Shown: piece by piece, positions 17,301 to 27,748 of the stretch
How positions within the stretch are numbered: the first letter of the stretch is position 1
Layout: every line of letters begins with the position of its first letter
DNA from: Microbacterium sp. LWO14-1.2
GTDB lineage: Bacteria > Actinomycetota > Actinomycetes > Actinomycetales > Microbacteriaceae
NCBI RefSeq assembly: GCF_038397715.1
Contig: NZ_CP151633.1
Span: 1,302,001 to 1,366,000, forward strand
DNA length: 64,000 nt
Direction: 5' to 3'
Position numbers and translations under genes: made by a program
The notes under the pieces: generated by a model
The model's database searches: none
What the model was told of the DNA's origin: nothing
Seen by the model: the letters and a program-made list of their open reading frames with translations, nothing else

Positions 17301-19022
17301 GTAGGACGAGGCCGCACCGGCGGCGACCGTCGCGGTCACGCTCTGGCTGCTCACCGTGTTGCCGTTGCCGTCCTTGGCGACGACCGTGTACTGCTGCTGC
17401 GATCCCGGCGTGGCGGTCTTGTCCTCGAGGCTGATCGAGGAGCGGTCCCACCACGTGCTGTTGACGGTCTTCGTGGCGACGGGCGTGGTGCTCCCCGCGC
17501 GACGCAGCTCGTAGGTGAGGACGAGGTCGTCGCGGTCCCAGTTCGCCGGGATCGAGACCCGCACGCGACCGGGGATGAACGACTGCGCGGTGGGCACCCA
17601 GTTGGCGCCCGAGAGACGGGGGCCGTCCTTGGCTCCGCCCGGAGGCGTGGTCGAGAAGCGCACGAGGCCCTCGAAGCGGCCGTTGTTCACGGAGCGGAAC
17701 TCGCCGCCGATCGAGATCATGTTGCCGGTGCCCGTGATCGACAGGCCGGCCTGGCCCATGCCGGTGGTCACACCGACCGCCCAGTCCGGGGTCCACGCGT
17801 ACGCCGACGGCGCCGGGGTGCCCTGCCAGTTCTTGTAGGTGCCGCCGGCGGCGGGCTGGTTGCCGAGCGTGCCGCGGGCATCGGCCGTGTAGGCCTCCGA
17901 GTAGCGGTGCGTGCGCGGGTTCTGCTCGGGGTGCATGCCCATGGTGCCGCAGGCGTGGGTGTGGCTGGTCGTGTAGACGACCTTGCCTGTGGAGTAGACG
18001 CCGTAGTGGTCGCCGAGGCAGTCCGAGATCCACCGCACCTGGCCGGAACCGGCCTCGGCGGCGAACGTGCCCTCGAGGTTGCCGGTCGCGGCGTCCGCGT
18101 AGACCCAGCCGGTGCCGTAGACGCCGTTCGCGTCGGCGGCGAGGCCGAAGATGCCCGCCTTGCCGGCGTTGCCGCCGGTGTTGGAGCCGTTCTTCACCGT
18201 CTGCGGCAGAGCCCAGTTGGTGTCGACGGCACCCGTGGTCTTGTCGATCGCGACGGTACCGCGCATGCTCGTGTCACCGTTGACCTGAGAGAAGCGGCCC
18301 GCCGCGATGACGTTCTGTCCCGCGGGGTCCATGACCATCGCATCGACCTGCAGGTCGGCCTGTGGCGCCCACGGCAGCAGTGCGCCGTTGGCCGCGTTGA
18401 AGGCGGCGAGGTTCTTGCGGGTGGTGCCGTTGCCCTGGGTGAACAGGCCGCCGACGTAGACGCTGGATCCCGAGGTCGCGAGGGCGTAGACGCCGCTGCC
18501 GCCGATCGAGGGGTTGAAGCCTGAGACGAGCTGGCCGGTCTGGGCGTCGAGCGCCGCGAAGTTCCAGCGGGTCTGGCCGTTCACGGAGTTGAACGATCCG
18601 CCGATGTAGATGCGGCTTCCGTCGGGCGATGCCGCGACGGCCTTGATGACGCCGTTGACCTGCGGTGCGAACGAGAGCAACTGGCCGGTGTTGATGTCGT
18701 AGGCCAACACGTTCGACCGTGCCGTGAGGCTGGTGCCCGGCACGGCGAGCGGCGCGCGGGCGTTGTCGAACTTGCCGACCGCGTAGACCGTCGACCCGAT
18801 GGTCGTCTGCGACCAGACGTAGCCGTTGTCGATCTGCACAGTCGGGATCGGGTCGGACGTCACGACGTTGTCGTCGCGCTGCAGCAGCGGCGGCGGCTGC
18901 GGCGCGTCGGCCGCGACCGCGGCCTGCCCTCCCAGCGTCGTCATGCCGGCGACGAGCAGCGCCGCCGTGACGACGGAAGCGAGGACGGAGCGCGTCCGCT
19001 TCCCGATCGATGTGTTCCCCAT
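14313..19022 (-). CDS. Giant secreted beta-propeller/LamG/PKD protein
   Basis: A 1569-residue paralogue of the protein encoded at 10594-14112. A signal peptide (LASVVTAALLVAGMTTLG, cut after AVA) leads into the same propeller-like N-terminus (residues about 40-440) and a LamG domain (about 590-790). Three PKD repeats (WDFGDG, WNWGDG, WNWGDG), one shared module (about 1060-1265, opening SFGRVVSSGWGAADAGG), a fourth PKD (WNFGDG), and a second copy of the module at the C-terminus follow. A Gln-Pro-Glu hinge (PQPEPQPEP) precedes the fourth PKD. No anchor is visible. The role is probably structural or adhesive in the polysaccharide layer, which is inference. The leader carries CTGGGGACTGGGGA, and a strong hairpin follows the stop. 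Confidence 0.9.
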   Translation of the reverse strand: MGNTSIGKRTRSVLASVVTAALLVAGMTTLGGQAAVAADAPQPPPLLQRDDNVVTSDPIPTVQIDNGYVWSQTTIGSTVYAVGKFDNARAPLAVPGTSLTARSNVLAYDINTGQLLSFAPQVNGVIKAVAASPDGSRIYIGGSFNSVNGQTRWNFAALDAQTGQLVSGFNPSIGGSGVYALATSGSSVYVGGLFTQGNGTTRKNLAAFNAANGALLPWAPQADLQVDAMVMDPAGQNVIAAGRFSQVNGDTSMRGTVAIDKTTGAVDTNWALPQTVKNGSNTGGNAGKAGIFGLAADANGVYGTGWVYADAATGNLEGTFAAEAGSGQVRWISDCLGDHYGVYSTGKVVYTTSHTHACGTMGMHPEQNPRTHRYSEAYTADARGTLGNQPAAGGTYKNWQGTPAPSAYAWTPDWAVGVTTGMGQAGLSITGTGNMISIGGEFRSVNNGRFEGLVRFSTTPPGGAKDGPRLSGANWVPTAQSFIPGRVRVSIPANWDRDDLVLTYELRRAGSTTPVATKTVNSTWWDRSSISLEDKTATPGSQQQYTVVAKDGNGNTVSSQSVTATVAAGAASSYVDTVTADEPQLYYPLGTVNQDWAGSNTPTFGSGVSQTQTGVKNTITGASSFSGNNSGLVAASNRVAAPKQFSTELWFKTTTTSGGKLLGYGSSATGESGSYDRHIYMTNNGRIIFGAYNGSTQTVQNNTALNDGEWHHVVASQDSSGMKLYVDGTLASSLPGATDAEGYVGYWRVGGDNIGGWPSGPSSYYFAGSIDEVAVYSYPLTAAQVRTHYGVGKGFVAPTADFTATPTDLSVAFDASASAPTAPATISGYRWDFGDGTPAGTGKTVSHTYGAAGTYTAKLTVTDSNDLSTTVEKTVVVQAPNVLPAPSFVVTGSGLSVSADASASTDSDGTIVSYDWNWGDGTTSTGQVASHVYATPGTRTVTLTVTDDRGGSASTTRDAVTTHANPVAAFTSTASGLRVDVSGTGSSASDGATLTYSWNWGDGTAAGTGATASHTYAQGGAKDITLTVTDSLGATASQTKSVTVQAQVFAASDSFGRVVSSGWGAADAGGTWAPMSGSAAVTSVADGVGRINLTAGETREMLLQGTSLRDTESRITYTLTSGPSTGVAYEGLGARRSGNNGYRALAWHRADGTTWLVIHRNGTAIASTAVAGLTWSAGSTFNLAMETSGSSTTTIRAKLWASGAAEPANWQLSTTDATPALQVAGAPTVFSYRAGSATGTNIATFDDFTVKNLGAAPQPEPQPEPQPEPTNAAPVASFTATPSALTVNVDGSASTDSDGTIASYAWNFGDGTTGTGATSSRTYAAAGTYTVTLTVTDNKGATNTTTRQVTVTAPPVDPQPPVDPAALAADEFERTAGPGWGSAVTGGAWTITGGSQAAATVADGKGKLSLIAGDTRHATLGSTAVGDAVLSVQFSVDQPSSTGGSYIGVIARSSAAGKYFVRAWLRPDGTVWLVAHREGTVLATQVVSGLTYQPNTSYSLKVSVTGSSSVALQAKVWATGSVEPAAWQLSTTDAAPLAASGAVGLSGNRSGSSTAALGVTFDSFRVTAP
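14323..14788. repeat. 466-bp near-identical block, copy B
   Basis: Partner of 10607-11072 at a constant offset of 3716 bp. Similarity outside the block is only at the protein level, so the two copies were probably homogenised by gene conversion or spread by recent duplication of this domain segment. Confidence 0.93.
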
Positions 19023-19029
19023 GAGTGAC

Positions 19030-19043
19030 TCCCCAGTCCCCAG
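19030..19043 (-). promoter_or_regulatory. Tandem CTGGGGA boxes before the giant PKD gene
   Basis: The coding strand reads CTGGGGACTGGGGA with the second copy ending 7 bases before the ATG at 19022, so it doubles as a Shine-Dalgarno. The direct repeat is perfect, with period 7. Confidence 0.6.
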
Positions 19044-19071
19044 AAATGTGATGTTGTGAAAAGTGATTGCC

Positions 19072-19103
19072 GTACTTCAGTACTGCGGTATTGCGATATA
19101 TCG
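19072..19103 (-). promoter_or_regulatory. AT-rich promoter with two palindromes
   Basis: Two palindromes, GTACTTCAGTAC (19072-19083) and CGATATATCG (19094-19103), lie in an unusually AT-rich spacer. A TACCCT-like hexamer sits just upstream on the coding strand. They look like operator candidates for the giant PKD gene. No regulator can be named. Confidence 0.4.
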
Positions 19104-19157
19104 AGCAGGGTAAAAAATGAAAAGCTCAGATGACGATGACGATGAATCCGTGATGCG

Positions 19158-19766
19158 TCAGGAGATCACGCCGGCGAAGGTCGCGACGGGTTCTCCTGCG
19201 GCGTAGTTGACGTTGATCGAGACGGCTCGACCCTGCGCCGGGTCGAGCATGAAGACGTAGGTGCCCTCGGTCTTGGCGCCTGCGGCGAGCTCGCCCTGGA
19301 GCGGCTTGTTCGGGCCGGCCGTGGTGGCCACCCCCACGTCGCCGTCGTCGGTGACGAGATTGACGACGGCCGAGTCGATGCTCTGCGCGCGGTCGGAGTC
19401 GTTGGCGACCGAGACCGTGACGACGACGGCCGGACCCGCGTACTCGCCGGGTGTCTCAGGCGTCACGGTCGTGGTCGAGATCTTGTCGATCGTGATGGCC
19501 ACGTCGGTCGAGAGAGTGATCGTCTCGTCGAGGGCGCCGGCCTGCACCGTCAGCTCCGGTGCCTCGGTGGGACCGTCGGCGGTCGGATCGGCCGGCGCGT
19601 CCCACTCGGTCGTGACCGAGGCTTCGGGCTCGGGTGTCTCGGACGCGGCCGGAGCACCCGTGCATCCGGCGAGCACGACGGCGAGCGCCACGACGGGCGC
19701 GATCAGGAGCGCACGATGCGTGCGCGATGTGCCATCCCCACGACGGCAGGAAGAAACGCTGAACAC
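19158..19766 (-). CDS. Lipoprotein with DUF4352-like domain
   Basis: A 202-residue predicted lipoprotein. I place the start at a GTG because a GGGGAG ribosome site lies 5 bp upstream; the frame is open further back. A signal segment ends in the lipobox VVLAGC. A Glu/Pro/Thr-rich linker follows, then an immunoglobulin-like beta domain (VVVTVSVANDSDRAQSIDSA) that resembles DUF4352 proteins found on actinobacterial surfaces. The function is unknown. It lies between the giant PKD gene and the tyrosine phosphatase on the same strand, and its leader carries two CTGGGGA boxes, linking it to the surface-protein set. Confidence 0.82.
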   Translation of the reverse strand: MFSVSSCRRGDGTSRTHRALLIAPVVALAVVLAGCTGAPAASETPEPEASVTTEWDAPADPTADGPTEAPELTVQAGALDETITLSTDVAITIDKISTTTVTPETPGEYAGPAVVVTVSVANDSDRAQSIDSAVVNLVTDDGDVGVATTAGPNKPLQGELAAGAKTEGTYVFMLDPAQGRAVSINVNYAAGEPVATFAGVIS

Positions 19767-19772
19767 TGCAGC

Positions 19773-19797
19773 TCCCCAGTACAGAAAAAATCCCCAG
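19773..19797 (-). promoter_or_regulatory. Two CTGGGGA boxes before the lipoprotein gene
   Basis: On the coding strand two exact CTGGGGA copies are separated by 11 bases (19791-19797 and 19773-19779). The second ends 6 bases before the GTG at 19766 and acts as ribosome site. A TAGTAT -10-like hexamer is further upstream near 19857. Confidence 0.6.
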
Positions 19798-19890
19798 TTC
19801 CGAGGCCCCTCGCCTCGGCTTCCCCTCACGTCGCGCAGAACGCGGCGTCGGCTCATACTAATGCCGAAACGCCGCCCTCACAAGAGGGAA

Positions 19891-20508
19891 TCAGGAAGAA
19901 CGACGGGCCGGACCGCCGAGCTGAGCCACGATGGTCTCCACGGCTCGCTCGACCTCCGCGATCGTGTCGCGGTGACCGCGGCTCCCATGCCGGTCGGCGA
20001 TGCTCGTGGGGTCGCTCGGCGCACGGCCGGAGAACACCCGTCGCAGGCGGCTGCCGAGATCATCGGGCGCGGCGAGCGGCACGGCGCGGGAGCGCGCGCG
20101 ATCGAGGTGCGCGACGTACTCGACGACCCGATCCTCGGCCGCCGAGGGGAACCCCTCGCCCAGGTGGGCGGCCTCCTTGATCGTGAACATCCAGTCGCGC
20201 GACCTCGGAGCGAGACGCACGAGCTCGCCGCGGATGTCTCGCGAGGCCGCCAGCACGATGCTCGCGTGCTCGATCATCTCCGCGGTCACCTCCCGTGCAC
20301 GATGCGCGTCGGCCGACTCGCGCCACGCCTCGTCGCCGTGCAGGTGGGCGACCTCGGTGCAGATCGTGTCACCCGCCGTCGCTCTGACCCCGCCGCTCGT
20401 CACGGTGATGCCGGCCGAGGAGCCGAGGCCCCGCTGCAGCAGCAGCTCGGCGAGCGGGGAACGACACACGTTCGCGGCGCAGACGACGAGGATGCTCTCT
20501 TCGGTCAT
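19891..20508 (-). CDS. Low-molecular-weight protein tyrosine phosphatase
   Basis: A 205-residue cytosolic phosphatase. The P-loop VCAANVCRSPLAE near residue 9 gives the C-x5-R-S/T signature. The C-terminal part is longer and more basic than in the 150-residue classical enzymes, and I could not assign the DPF/DPY acid loop. In polysaccharide loci such enzymes dephosphorylate the Wzz-type tyrosine autokinase, here encoded at 7869-9221. Its ATG overlaps the stop of the CDP-alcohol phosphotransferase by 4 bp, so translation is likely coupled. Confidence 0.88.
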   Translation of the reverse strand: MTEESILVVCAANVCRSPLAELLLQRGLGSSAGITVTSGGVRATAGDTICTEVAHLHGDEAWRESADAHRAREVTAEMIEHASIVLAASRDIRGELVRLAPRSRDWMFTIKEAAHLGEGFPSAAEDRVVEYVAHLDRARSRAVPLAAPDDLGSRLRRVFSGRAPSDPTSIADRHGSRGHRDTIAEVERAVETIVAQLGGPARRSS

Positions 20509-21224
20509 GAGGTCGCACCGAGCCTTCCGATCTCACGGAACCACTTCACCGCGGCGAGCGCGAGGAACGCGACGGCCGCCGCGCACAGCAGCGAGTAGAC
20601 GACGAGGAAACCGGGGGTCCAGCCCCAGAGGACGAACACCAGGCAGACGAGGCCGAAGTCGGTCGGCAGCAGCACCAGGGACCGGAGCAGCGTGCCTCCG
20701 CCGCGCTCGTGCGTCGATTCGACGGCGTGCTTGCCCTTGAGCAGATCGTTCAGCAGCATCCCGGAGAAGGTCGTCGTCGCGACGATGCTGAACACGATCG
20801 GGATCAGGAGCAGCGCGGGCGTCTCCGGCAGCACGCGGTAGAGCCCGACGAGCACGGCGAGATGCAGTGAGGCGATCTTGAGCGTGTCGATGAAGTGGTC
20901 GAGCCACTCCCCCTGCGGGCTTCCCCCGCCTCGAAGGCGCGCGACCTGGCCGTCGGCCGAGTCCCACGCGTAGCCGAGCACGAGGAGCAGAGCGATGAGC
21001 AGCCCCAGCGGCACCGTCACCGGCGCGAAGGCGATCAGGCCGATGGCCGCGAACGAGTGGATCGCGCTGATGATCGAGACCTGGTTCGGCGTGAGGCCGA
21101 ACCGGTAGGCGACGGCGGCGAGGACGCGGCCGATGCGGCGGTTCACGTACACCGAGTACGCGGGCGCGCCCCTGGCGTGCCCCTTCTGCGCCTTCGCCAG
21201 GCGATGGTACGCCTCTAGGACCAT
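20505..21224 (-). CDS. CDP-alcohol phosphatidyltransferase family protein
   Basis: A 239-residue membrane enzyme with about five or six helices. It carries the full family signature D-x2-D-G-x2-A-R-x8-G-x3-D-x3-D within DSADGQVARLRGG...GEWLDHFIDTLK. It would move an alcohol-phosphate from a CDP-alcohol to an acceptor. In this context it may decorate or anchor the polymer rather than make a bulk phospholipid, which is inference. The frame is open far upstream, but the ATG at 21224 gives the family's usual N-terminus and overlaps the preceding glycosyltransferase by 10 bp. Confidence 0.88.
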   Translation of the reverse strand: MVLEAYHRLAKAQKGHARGAPAYSVYVNRRIGRVLAAVAYRFGLTPNQVSIISAIHSFAAIGLIAFAPVTVPLGLLIALLLVLGYAWDSADGQVARLRGGGSPQGEWLDHFIDTLKIASLHLAVLVGLYRVLPETPALLLIPIVFSIVATTTFSGMLLNDLLKGKHAVESTHERGGGTLLRSLVLLPTDFGLVCLVFVLWGWTPGFLVVYSLLCAAAVAFLALAAVKWFREIGRLGATS

Positions 21225-22168
21225 GTGCCGTCCTTCCGCTGGACTCCCCGACGGCGTGCGATGCGCCGCGCTTCCCGAACACCGCGCAGGTACGCCCTGA
21301 CCGGCGCGACCGATCGCAGCAGCTGGCGGCGACCCCCGCGCAGGATGACCTCGCGCGCCGTGCGCGGGATCGATCGCGACCAGCGTCGCACGGCCTCGTC
21401 GTCGAGGTGGCGAACAGCGAACAGCATCCGATTGCGGATGTTGTAGAAGTAGTAGCCCTCGGACTTGGCGCGGCTCGGTTCGACCTCGGCGCGCTGGGTT
21501 CCGCCCTCGTCGTGCACGGCCTTCGCCCCCTCTACGAGGGCGAGCCCTCCCCCGGCGTCGAGGACGCGGTGGGAGAAATCGACGTCCTCCCAGTACAGGA
21601 AGTAGTCCTCGTCGAAGCCGCCGGTGAGCTCCCACACCTCGCGGGTGATCCAGAGGCACGCGCCGCTCAGCCACGGCTCGAACGGCCGCGCGTCGCCGAC
21701 GGTGCGCTTGCGTCGAGCGCGCATCGTGCCGTCATCGAGCAGCACGTCGACGCCCGCGAACCAGGTGCGCCCGTCGGAGTCCTCGATCACGGGGCAGGCG
21801 AGGGTGGTGCGGGCCTCGGTGGTCGCATCCCGCAGCAGGCGGAGGGATGCCGTGTCGATGTGCGCGTCCGGATTGATGACGAGCACATCGATCGCCCCGT
21901 CCGCGAGCGCGCGGGTCACGCCGAGGTTGACGCCGCCGCCGAAGCCCGCGTTCGTCTCGGACTCGACGAGGGTCCAGCCGTGCTCGGCAGCGGCGCTCCG
22001 CGTCTCGCGTCGCTCGTCGGACCCCGCCCAGTTGTCGACGACGATCACCGTCGTCGCCGGGTCGAGCTCCCTGGCCGCGCCCTCGACGATCACGAGGTTG
22101 CGGCGGAGCAGCGCGGCGGAGGCGTAGTTGACGACCACGATCGCCAGGCGTCCGTGCACCACGGGCAC
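21215..22168 (-). CDS. Glycosyltransferase family 2 (rhamnosyltransferase-like)
   Basis: About 317 residues with a GT-A fold: LAIVVVNYASAALLRRN at the start, VIVVDNWAGSDE, the INPDAHID segment for metal and nucleotide binding, and FDEDYFLYWEDVDFSHR with the acidic ED motif of WbbL-type rhamnosyltransferases. The rml operon nearby supplies dTDP-rhamnose, so this enzyme is a candidate user. The start is uncertain. I prefer the GTG at 22168 because GGAGG lies 5 bp upstream, but an ATG at 22192 and a GTG at 22258 are also in frame. A TATAGT hexamer (22261-22266) is the probable -10. Confidence 0.87.
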   Translation of the reverse strand: MPVVHGRLAIVVVNYASAALLRRNLVIVEGAARELDPATTVIVVDNWAGSDERRETRSAAAEHGWTLVESETNAGFGGGVNLGVTRALADGAIDVLVINPDAHIDTASLRLLRDATTEARTTLACPVIEDSDGRTWFAGVDVLLDDGTMRARRKRTVGDARPFEPWLSGACLWITREVWELTGGFDEDYFLYWEDVDFSHRVLDAGGGLALVEGAKAVHDEGGTQRAEVEPSRAKSEGYYFYNIRNRMLFAVRHLDDEAVRRWSRSIPRTAREVILRGGRRQLLRSVAPVRAYLRGVREARRIARRRGVQRKDGTWS

Positions 22169-22260
22169 GCGCTCCTCCCCCCGGCTCCGCATCGCGGATC
22201 GGCTCGGGTCGCCGGTCGAATTCCCCGGAGTCGCGACCGACGTCGACTCCCAGGGCACAG

Positions 22261-22312
22261 ACTATACGCGAGAGCGCCTCAGGATGCCGGAATCCGGCCG
22301 TCACGGTACGAT
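22261..22312. promoter_or_regulatory. Divergent promoter region
   Basis: The 189-bp gap between two divergent glycosyltransferase genes carries a minus-strand -10 (TATAGT, 22261-22266) and a plus-strand -10 (TACGAT, 22307-22312). The leaders are about 85 and 40 bases. I saw no clear operator. Confidence 0.5.
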
Positions 22313-22357
22313 GAGCCGGCGCCGGGTGCGGCGCGATGTGCCATGGGGACGGGGCGG

Positions 22358-24361
22358 ATGACACAGCAATCGGCATCGGGCGACGCGGTCGCCGTCACCA
22401 TCGGCGTCCCCACGTATCAGCGCCCCGAGCTGCTGGCGGCCCTGCTTCGCGCGCTCCCCGCCCGCATCGAGGAATGCCGCGGGCTCGGGCTCGAGATCGA
22501 CGTGCTCGTCGTCGACAACGACCCGACCGGCTCCGCCCGCCGTACCGCCGCCGACGCGGAACTGCCGGTCCGCTACGTCGTCGAGAGCACCGCCGGGATC
22601 GCGGCGGCACGCAACCGCATCCTGGACGAGTGCGCGCAGAGCGACCTCGTCGCCTTCATCGACGACGACGAGATCCCCCGGGAGAACTGGCTGTCTGCAC
22701 TCGTCGGGGTCTGGCGGGAGCACGAGGCGGATGCCGTGATGGGGCGCGTCATCTCGGTGTTCGACGACGACGTCGACCCCTGGCTTCTCGCCTCCGGAAC
22801 GTTCCGCCGCCCACCGCGGACGACGGGCACGGTGCTGCAGGTCGCGGCGGCGGGCAACCTGCTGCTCGACCTCCGGACCATCCGGCGGCTCGGACTGCGC
22901 TTCGACGAGACCCTCGGACTCGGCGGCGGCGAGGACACGCTCTTCTCCCGCCAGCTCGCCCGCAAAGGCGGCCGGATCGTGTGGTGCAACGAGTCGGAGA
23001 CCGAGGACCTCGTGGTCGCGGCGCGCCTCAGCCGCGCGTGGGCGGCGCAGCGCGCGTTCAGCTCAGCGAACGCCGGAACCCGCATCCGCCTGCAGCTCAC
23101 CGACGGCGCGCCCCGGCGCGCGCTCGTGCGGGCCGAGGCACTGCTCGGAGGCGTCGCGCGCATCGCTGTCGGCGGCGCGCGGCGGGCGTTCGGCGCGCTG
23201 ACCTCGCGCATCGACCACCACGCCAGGGGCACGAGACTGGTGCACCGCGGCCGCGGCACGATCGCCGCCGCCCTCGGTCGCCGCTACGACGAGTACCGTC
23301 GCCCATCGGAGGATGACACGACCATGACCGATTCCGGCATCCGCGTGATGCAGTCGCTGGGCGCTCCGCGGCCGACGACGAACCCCTACAACAAGATGCT
23401 CGACGACGCCCTCGGCGCGACCGAGGGACTGACGCACCTGCGGTTCTCGTGGAAGACGGCGCTCTTCGGCCGATACGACGCCTTCCACTGGCACTGGCCC
23501 GAGGCGAAGATGCACGGGTCCTCGTGGGTGAAGTCGACGGGCAAGCTCGTGCTCACGGCCGCGCTCGCGATGCGTCACCGCCTGTCGCGCCGCATCGCCG
23601 TGGTGCGCACGGTGCACAACATCGAGCTGCCCGACGACGACGCCGCGCGGCTCCGGGTGCTGCGCTTCATCGAGAAGCACACCGACTACCGGATCGCGAT
23701 CAACGAGACGACGCCGCTGCCGGCTGCCGCACCGCACCACCTCATCCTGCACGGCCACTACCGCGACTGGTACGCCGAGTACCCCGCGGCGGAACGGGTG
23801 CGCGGGCGGCTCGGCGCATTCGGCGGAGTGCGCCGCTACAAGGGACTCGAGGGGTTCATCGACGCGTACGGCGAGGCTGTGGCGACCGAACCGCAGCTGA
23901 GCCTGGCCATCGGCGGTCGACCGTCGAGCACCGAGCTCGGCGACGACCTGCGGGCTCGGACCGCGGACCTGCCCGACGTGCACCTGCAGCTCGACTTCCT
24001 CAGCGACGCCGAACTCGTGCAGCTCGCGACCTCGTCGGAGCTGATCGTGCTGGCCTACCGCTTCATGCACAACTCGGGAAGCGTGCTCGCCGCCCTGTCG
24101 CTCGACCGACCGGTGCTCGTGCCTCGCAACGAGGCCAACGAGGCTCTGGCCCGCGAGGTCGGCGCGGACTGGGTGCGCATGTACGACGGCGACCTCGACG
24201 CCGACGATCTCGTGACCACCTGGCGGGCGGTCGCCGACCTCGACGGCTCCCCCGACCTCTCGCGCCGCGAATGGGCCGACGCCGGCCGCGCGCACGCCGA
24301 CGCCTATCGCGCGGCGGTGCGGGTCAAGCGCCGCTCACGCTCTCAGCAGGCGAACCGCTAG
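22358..24361 (+). CDS. Bifunctional glycosyltransferase (GT2 fused to GT4-like)
   Basis: A 667-residue protein with two enzyme halves in one uninterrupted frame. Residues 1-320 are GT2: [27 protein letters not shown], and the DXD motif AFIDDDEIP. Residues about 325-667 form a GT-B enzyme opening [19 protein letters not shown] and carrying [31 protein letters not shown], and [16 protein letters not shown], similar to GumK/AceK-like transferases. Between them an internal ATG (23324) has GGAGGA 10 bp upstream, so the second half may also be made alone. Each half would add one sugar of the repeat. The start could also be the ATG 15 bp upstream. Confidence 0.85.
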   Translation: MTQQSASGDAVAVTIGVPTYQRPELLAALLRALPARIEECRGLGLEIDVLVVDNDPTGSARRTAADAELPVRYVVESTAGIAAARNRILDECAQSDLVAFIDDDEIPRENWLSALVGVWREHEADAVMGRVISVFDDDVDPWLLASGTFRRPPRTTGTVLQVAAAGNLLLDLRTIRRLGLRFDETLGLGGGEDTLFSRQLARKGGRIVWCNESETEDLVVAARLSRAWAAQRAFSSANAGTRIRLQLTDGAPRRALVRAEALLGGVARIAVGGARRAFGALTSRIDHHARGTRLVHRGRGTIAAALGRRYDEYRRPSEDDTTMTDSGIRVMQSLGAPRPTTNPYNKMLDDALGATEGLTHLRFSWKTALFGRYDAFHWHWPEAKMHGSSWVKSTGKLVLTAALAMRHRLSRRIAVVRTVHNIELPDDDAARLRVLRFIEKHTDYRIAINETTPLPAAAPHHLILHGHYRDWYAEYPAAERVRGRLGAFGGVRRYKGLEGFIDAYGEAVATEPQLSLAIGGRPSSTELGDDLRARTADLPDVHLQLDFLSDAELVQLATSSELIVLAYRFMHNSGSVLAALSLDRPVLVPRNEANEALAREVGADWVRMYDGDLDADDLVTTWRAVADLDGSPDLSRREWADAGRAHADAYRAAVRVKRRSRSQQANR

Positions 24362-24388
24362 AGTCGTCGATACGACTGTGGGGGTCGT

Positions 24389-24413
24389 GGGCGGCAGGGG
24401 ACGGCCGCCCTTT
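24389..24413 (+). terminator. Rho-independent-like terminator
   Basis: A GGGCGGC/GCCGCCC hairpin (24389-24395 with 24404-24410) followed by TTT lies 28 bp beyond the fused glycosyltransferase stop. A smaller hairpin (AGTCGT/ACGACT, 24362-24377) precedes it. The rml operon therefore probably starts from its own promoter in 24411-24456. Confidence 0.7.
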
Positions 24414-24456
24414 CCGTGACGCCACCACGCTTTTTCAACGCAGTACGAGGGGGATC

Positions 24457-26323
<1,867 letters not shown>

Positions 26324-26324
<1 letters not shown>

Positions 26325-27748
26325 TGACGGAGTTCGGCAAGGATCTCGTCGTCACCCCGACTCCCATCCCCGGGCTGCTGGTGGCGGAGCTGCCGGTGCA
26401 CGGAGACTCGCGAGGGTGGTTCAAGGAGAACTGGCAACGTGAGAAGATGCGGGCCGCGGGACTCCCCGACTTCGGCCCGGTGCAGAACAACGTGTCGTTC
26501 AACGATGCGGTGGGCACGACGCGCGGCATCCACGCGGAGCCCTGGGACAAGTGGGTCTCCGTCGCCACCGGACGCATCTTCGGAGCATGGGTCGACCTCC
26601 GGGAGGGCGACACGTTCGGCGCGGTCTTCACCGCCGAGCTCGATCCCTCGCGAGCGATCTTCGTTCCTCGCGGGGTGGGCAACTCCTACCAGACGCTCGA
26701 GCCGGACACGGCCTACACGTATCTCGTCAACGACCATTGGTCGCCGGACGCCGAGTACTCGTTCCTCAATCTCGGTGACGAGACCGCGGCGATAGCGTGG
26801 CCGATCCCGCTCGACGAGGTCGAGATCTCCGCGAAGGATCTGGCCCACCCCCGGCTCGCGGAGGTCCGCCCGATCCCGCCGCGCAAGACTCTGGTCCTCG
26901 GCGCGAGCGGGCAGCTCGGGGCGGCGCTGCGCCGCGCTCTGGGTGACCGACCGCACCTGGAGTACGCGAATCGCTCGGATCTCGATCTGACCGACCCTCA
27001 CCTCGCCTCCGCTCGCCGGTGGCGCGATTACGAGACGGTGATCAACGCAGCCGCCTTCACCGCTGTCGACCTGGCGGAGACCCCCGCGGGCCGCGAGGCG
27101 GCCTGGACGGCGAATGCCGCGGGTGTCGCGAACCTCGCCCGCCTTGCGACCGAACACGGCATCACCCTCGTGCACGTCTCGAGCGACTATGTCTTCGACG
27201 GCACCAAGGACGGAGCGTACGGCGAGGATGATCCGGTCGCGCCGCTGAGTGTGTACGGACAGAGCAAGGCGGCGGGAGACATCGCAGCGACCACGGTTCC
27301 GCGCCATTACGTCCTGCGGACCTCGTGGGTGATCGGCGAGGGGCGCAACTTCGTGCGCACGATGGCCTCGCTCGCCCAGCGTGGCGTCGCCCCGCGCGTG
27401 GTCGGCGACCAGGTGGGGCGTCTGACCTTCACCGAGGATCTCGCGGGGGCGATCGTGCACCTCCTCGCATCCGGGGCTCCTCACGGCGTCTACAACGTCA
27501 CGAGCTCAGGATCGCCTCGTTCCTGGGCCGACATCGCTTGCGCGGTGTACCGCCTGTCCGGTCACGATCCGGCGGCAGTGACGCCCGTCACGACGGAGGA
27601 GTATTTCGTGGGCCAGGACGGTCCGATCGCGCCCCGCCCGCGCAACAGCATGCTCGATCTGGCCAAGATCACGGCGACCGGCTGGACGCCCCGAGACGTC
27701 GACGCCGCGCTGCAGGAGTACCTTGCCGCAGGGCACGGTCTCTCTTAG
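26324..27748 (+). CDS. Fused RmlC-RmlD (epimerase and dTDP-4-dehydrorhamnose reductase)
   Basis: A 474-residue fusion that would finish dTDP-L-rhamnose synthesis. Residues 1-185 are RmlC-like: RGIHAEPWDKW with the catalytic His, VDLREGDTFG, and FVPRGVGNSYQTL. At the place where RmlC usually has a Tyr before x-P (Y-x-P), this protein reads HWSP, so the proton-donor Tyr seems replaced by Trp. Residues about 190-474 are RmlD: LVLGASGQLGAALRR, VINAAAFTAVDLAE, SSDYVFDGTKDG, YGQSKAAGD with Tyr-x3-Lys, and LRTSWVIGEG. Such fusions occur in Actinobacteria. The stop interleaves with the convergent gene's stop at 27745-27748. Confidence 0.94.

Noticed and set aside
13989..18524. A 1511-codon open frame on the plus strand, antisense to the PKD genes
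   Set aside because: It is Arg/Gly/Val-rich with no domain, signal or ribosome site. It mirrors the codon bias of two well-supported secreted proteins on the other strand, a typical high-GC shadow.
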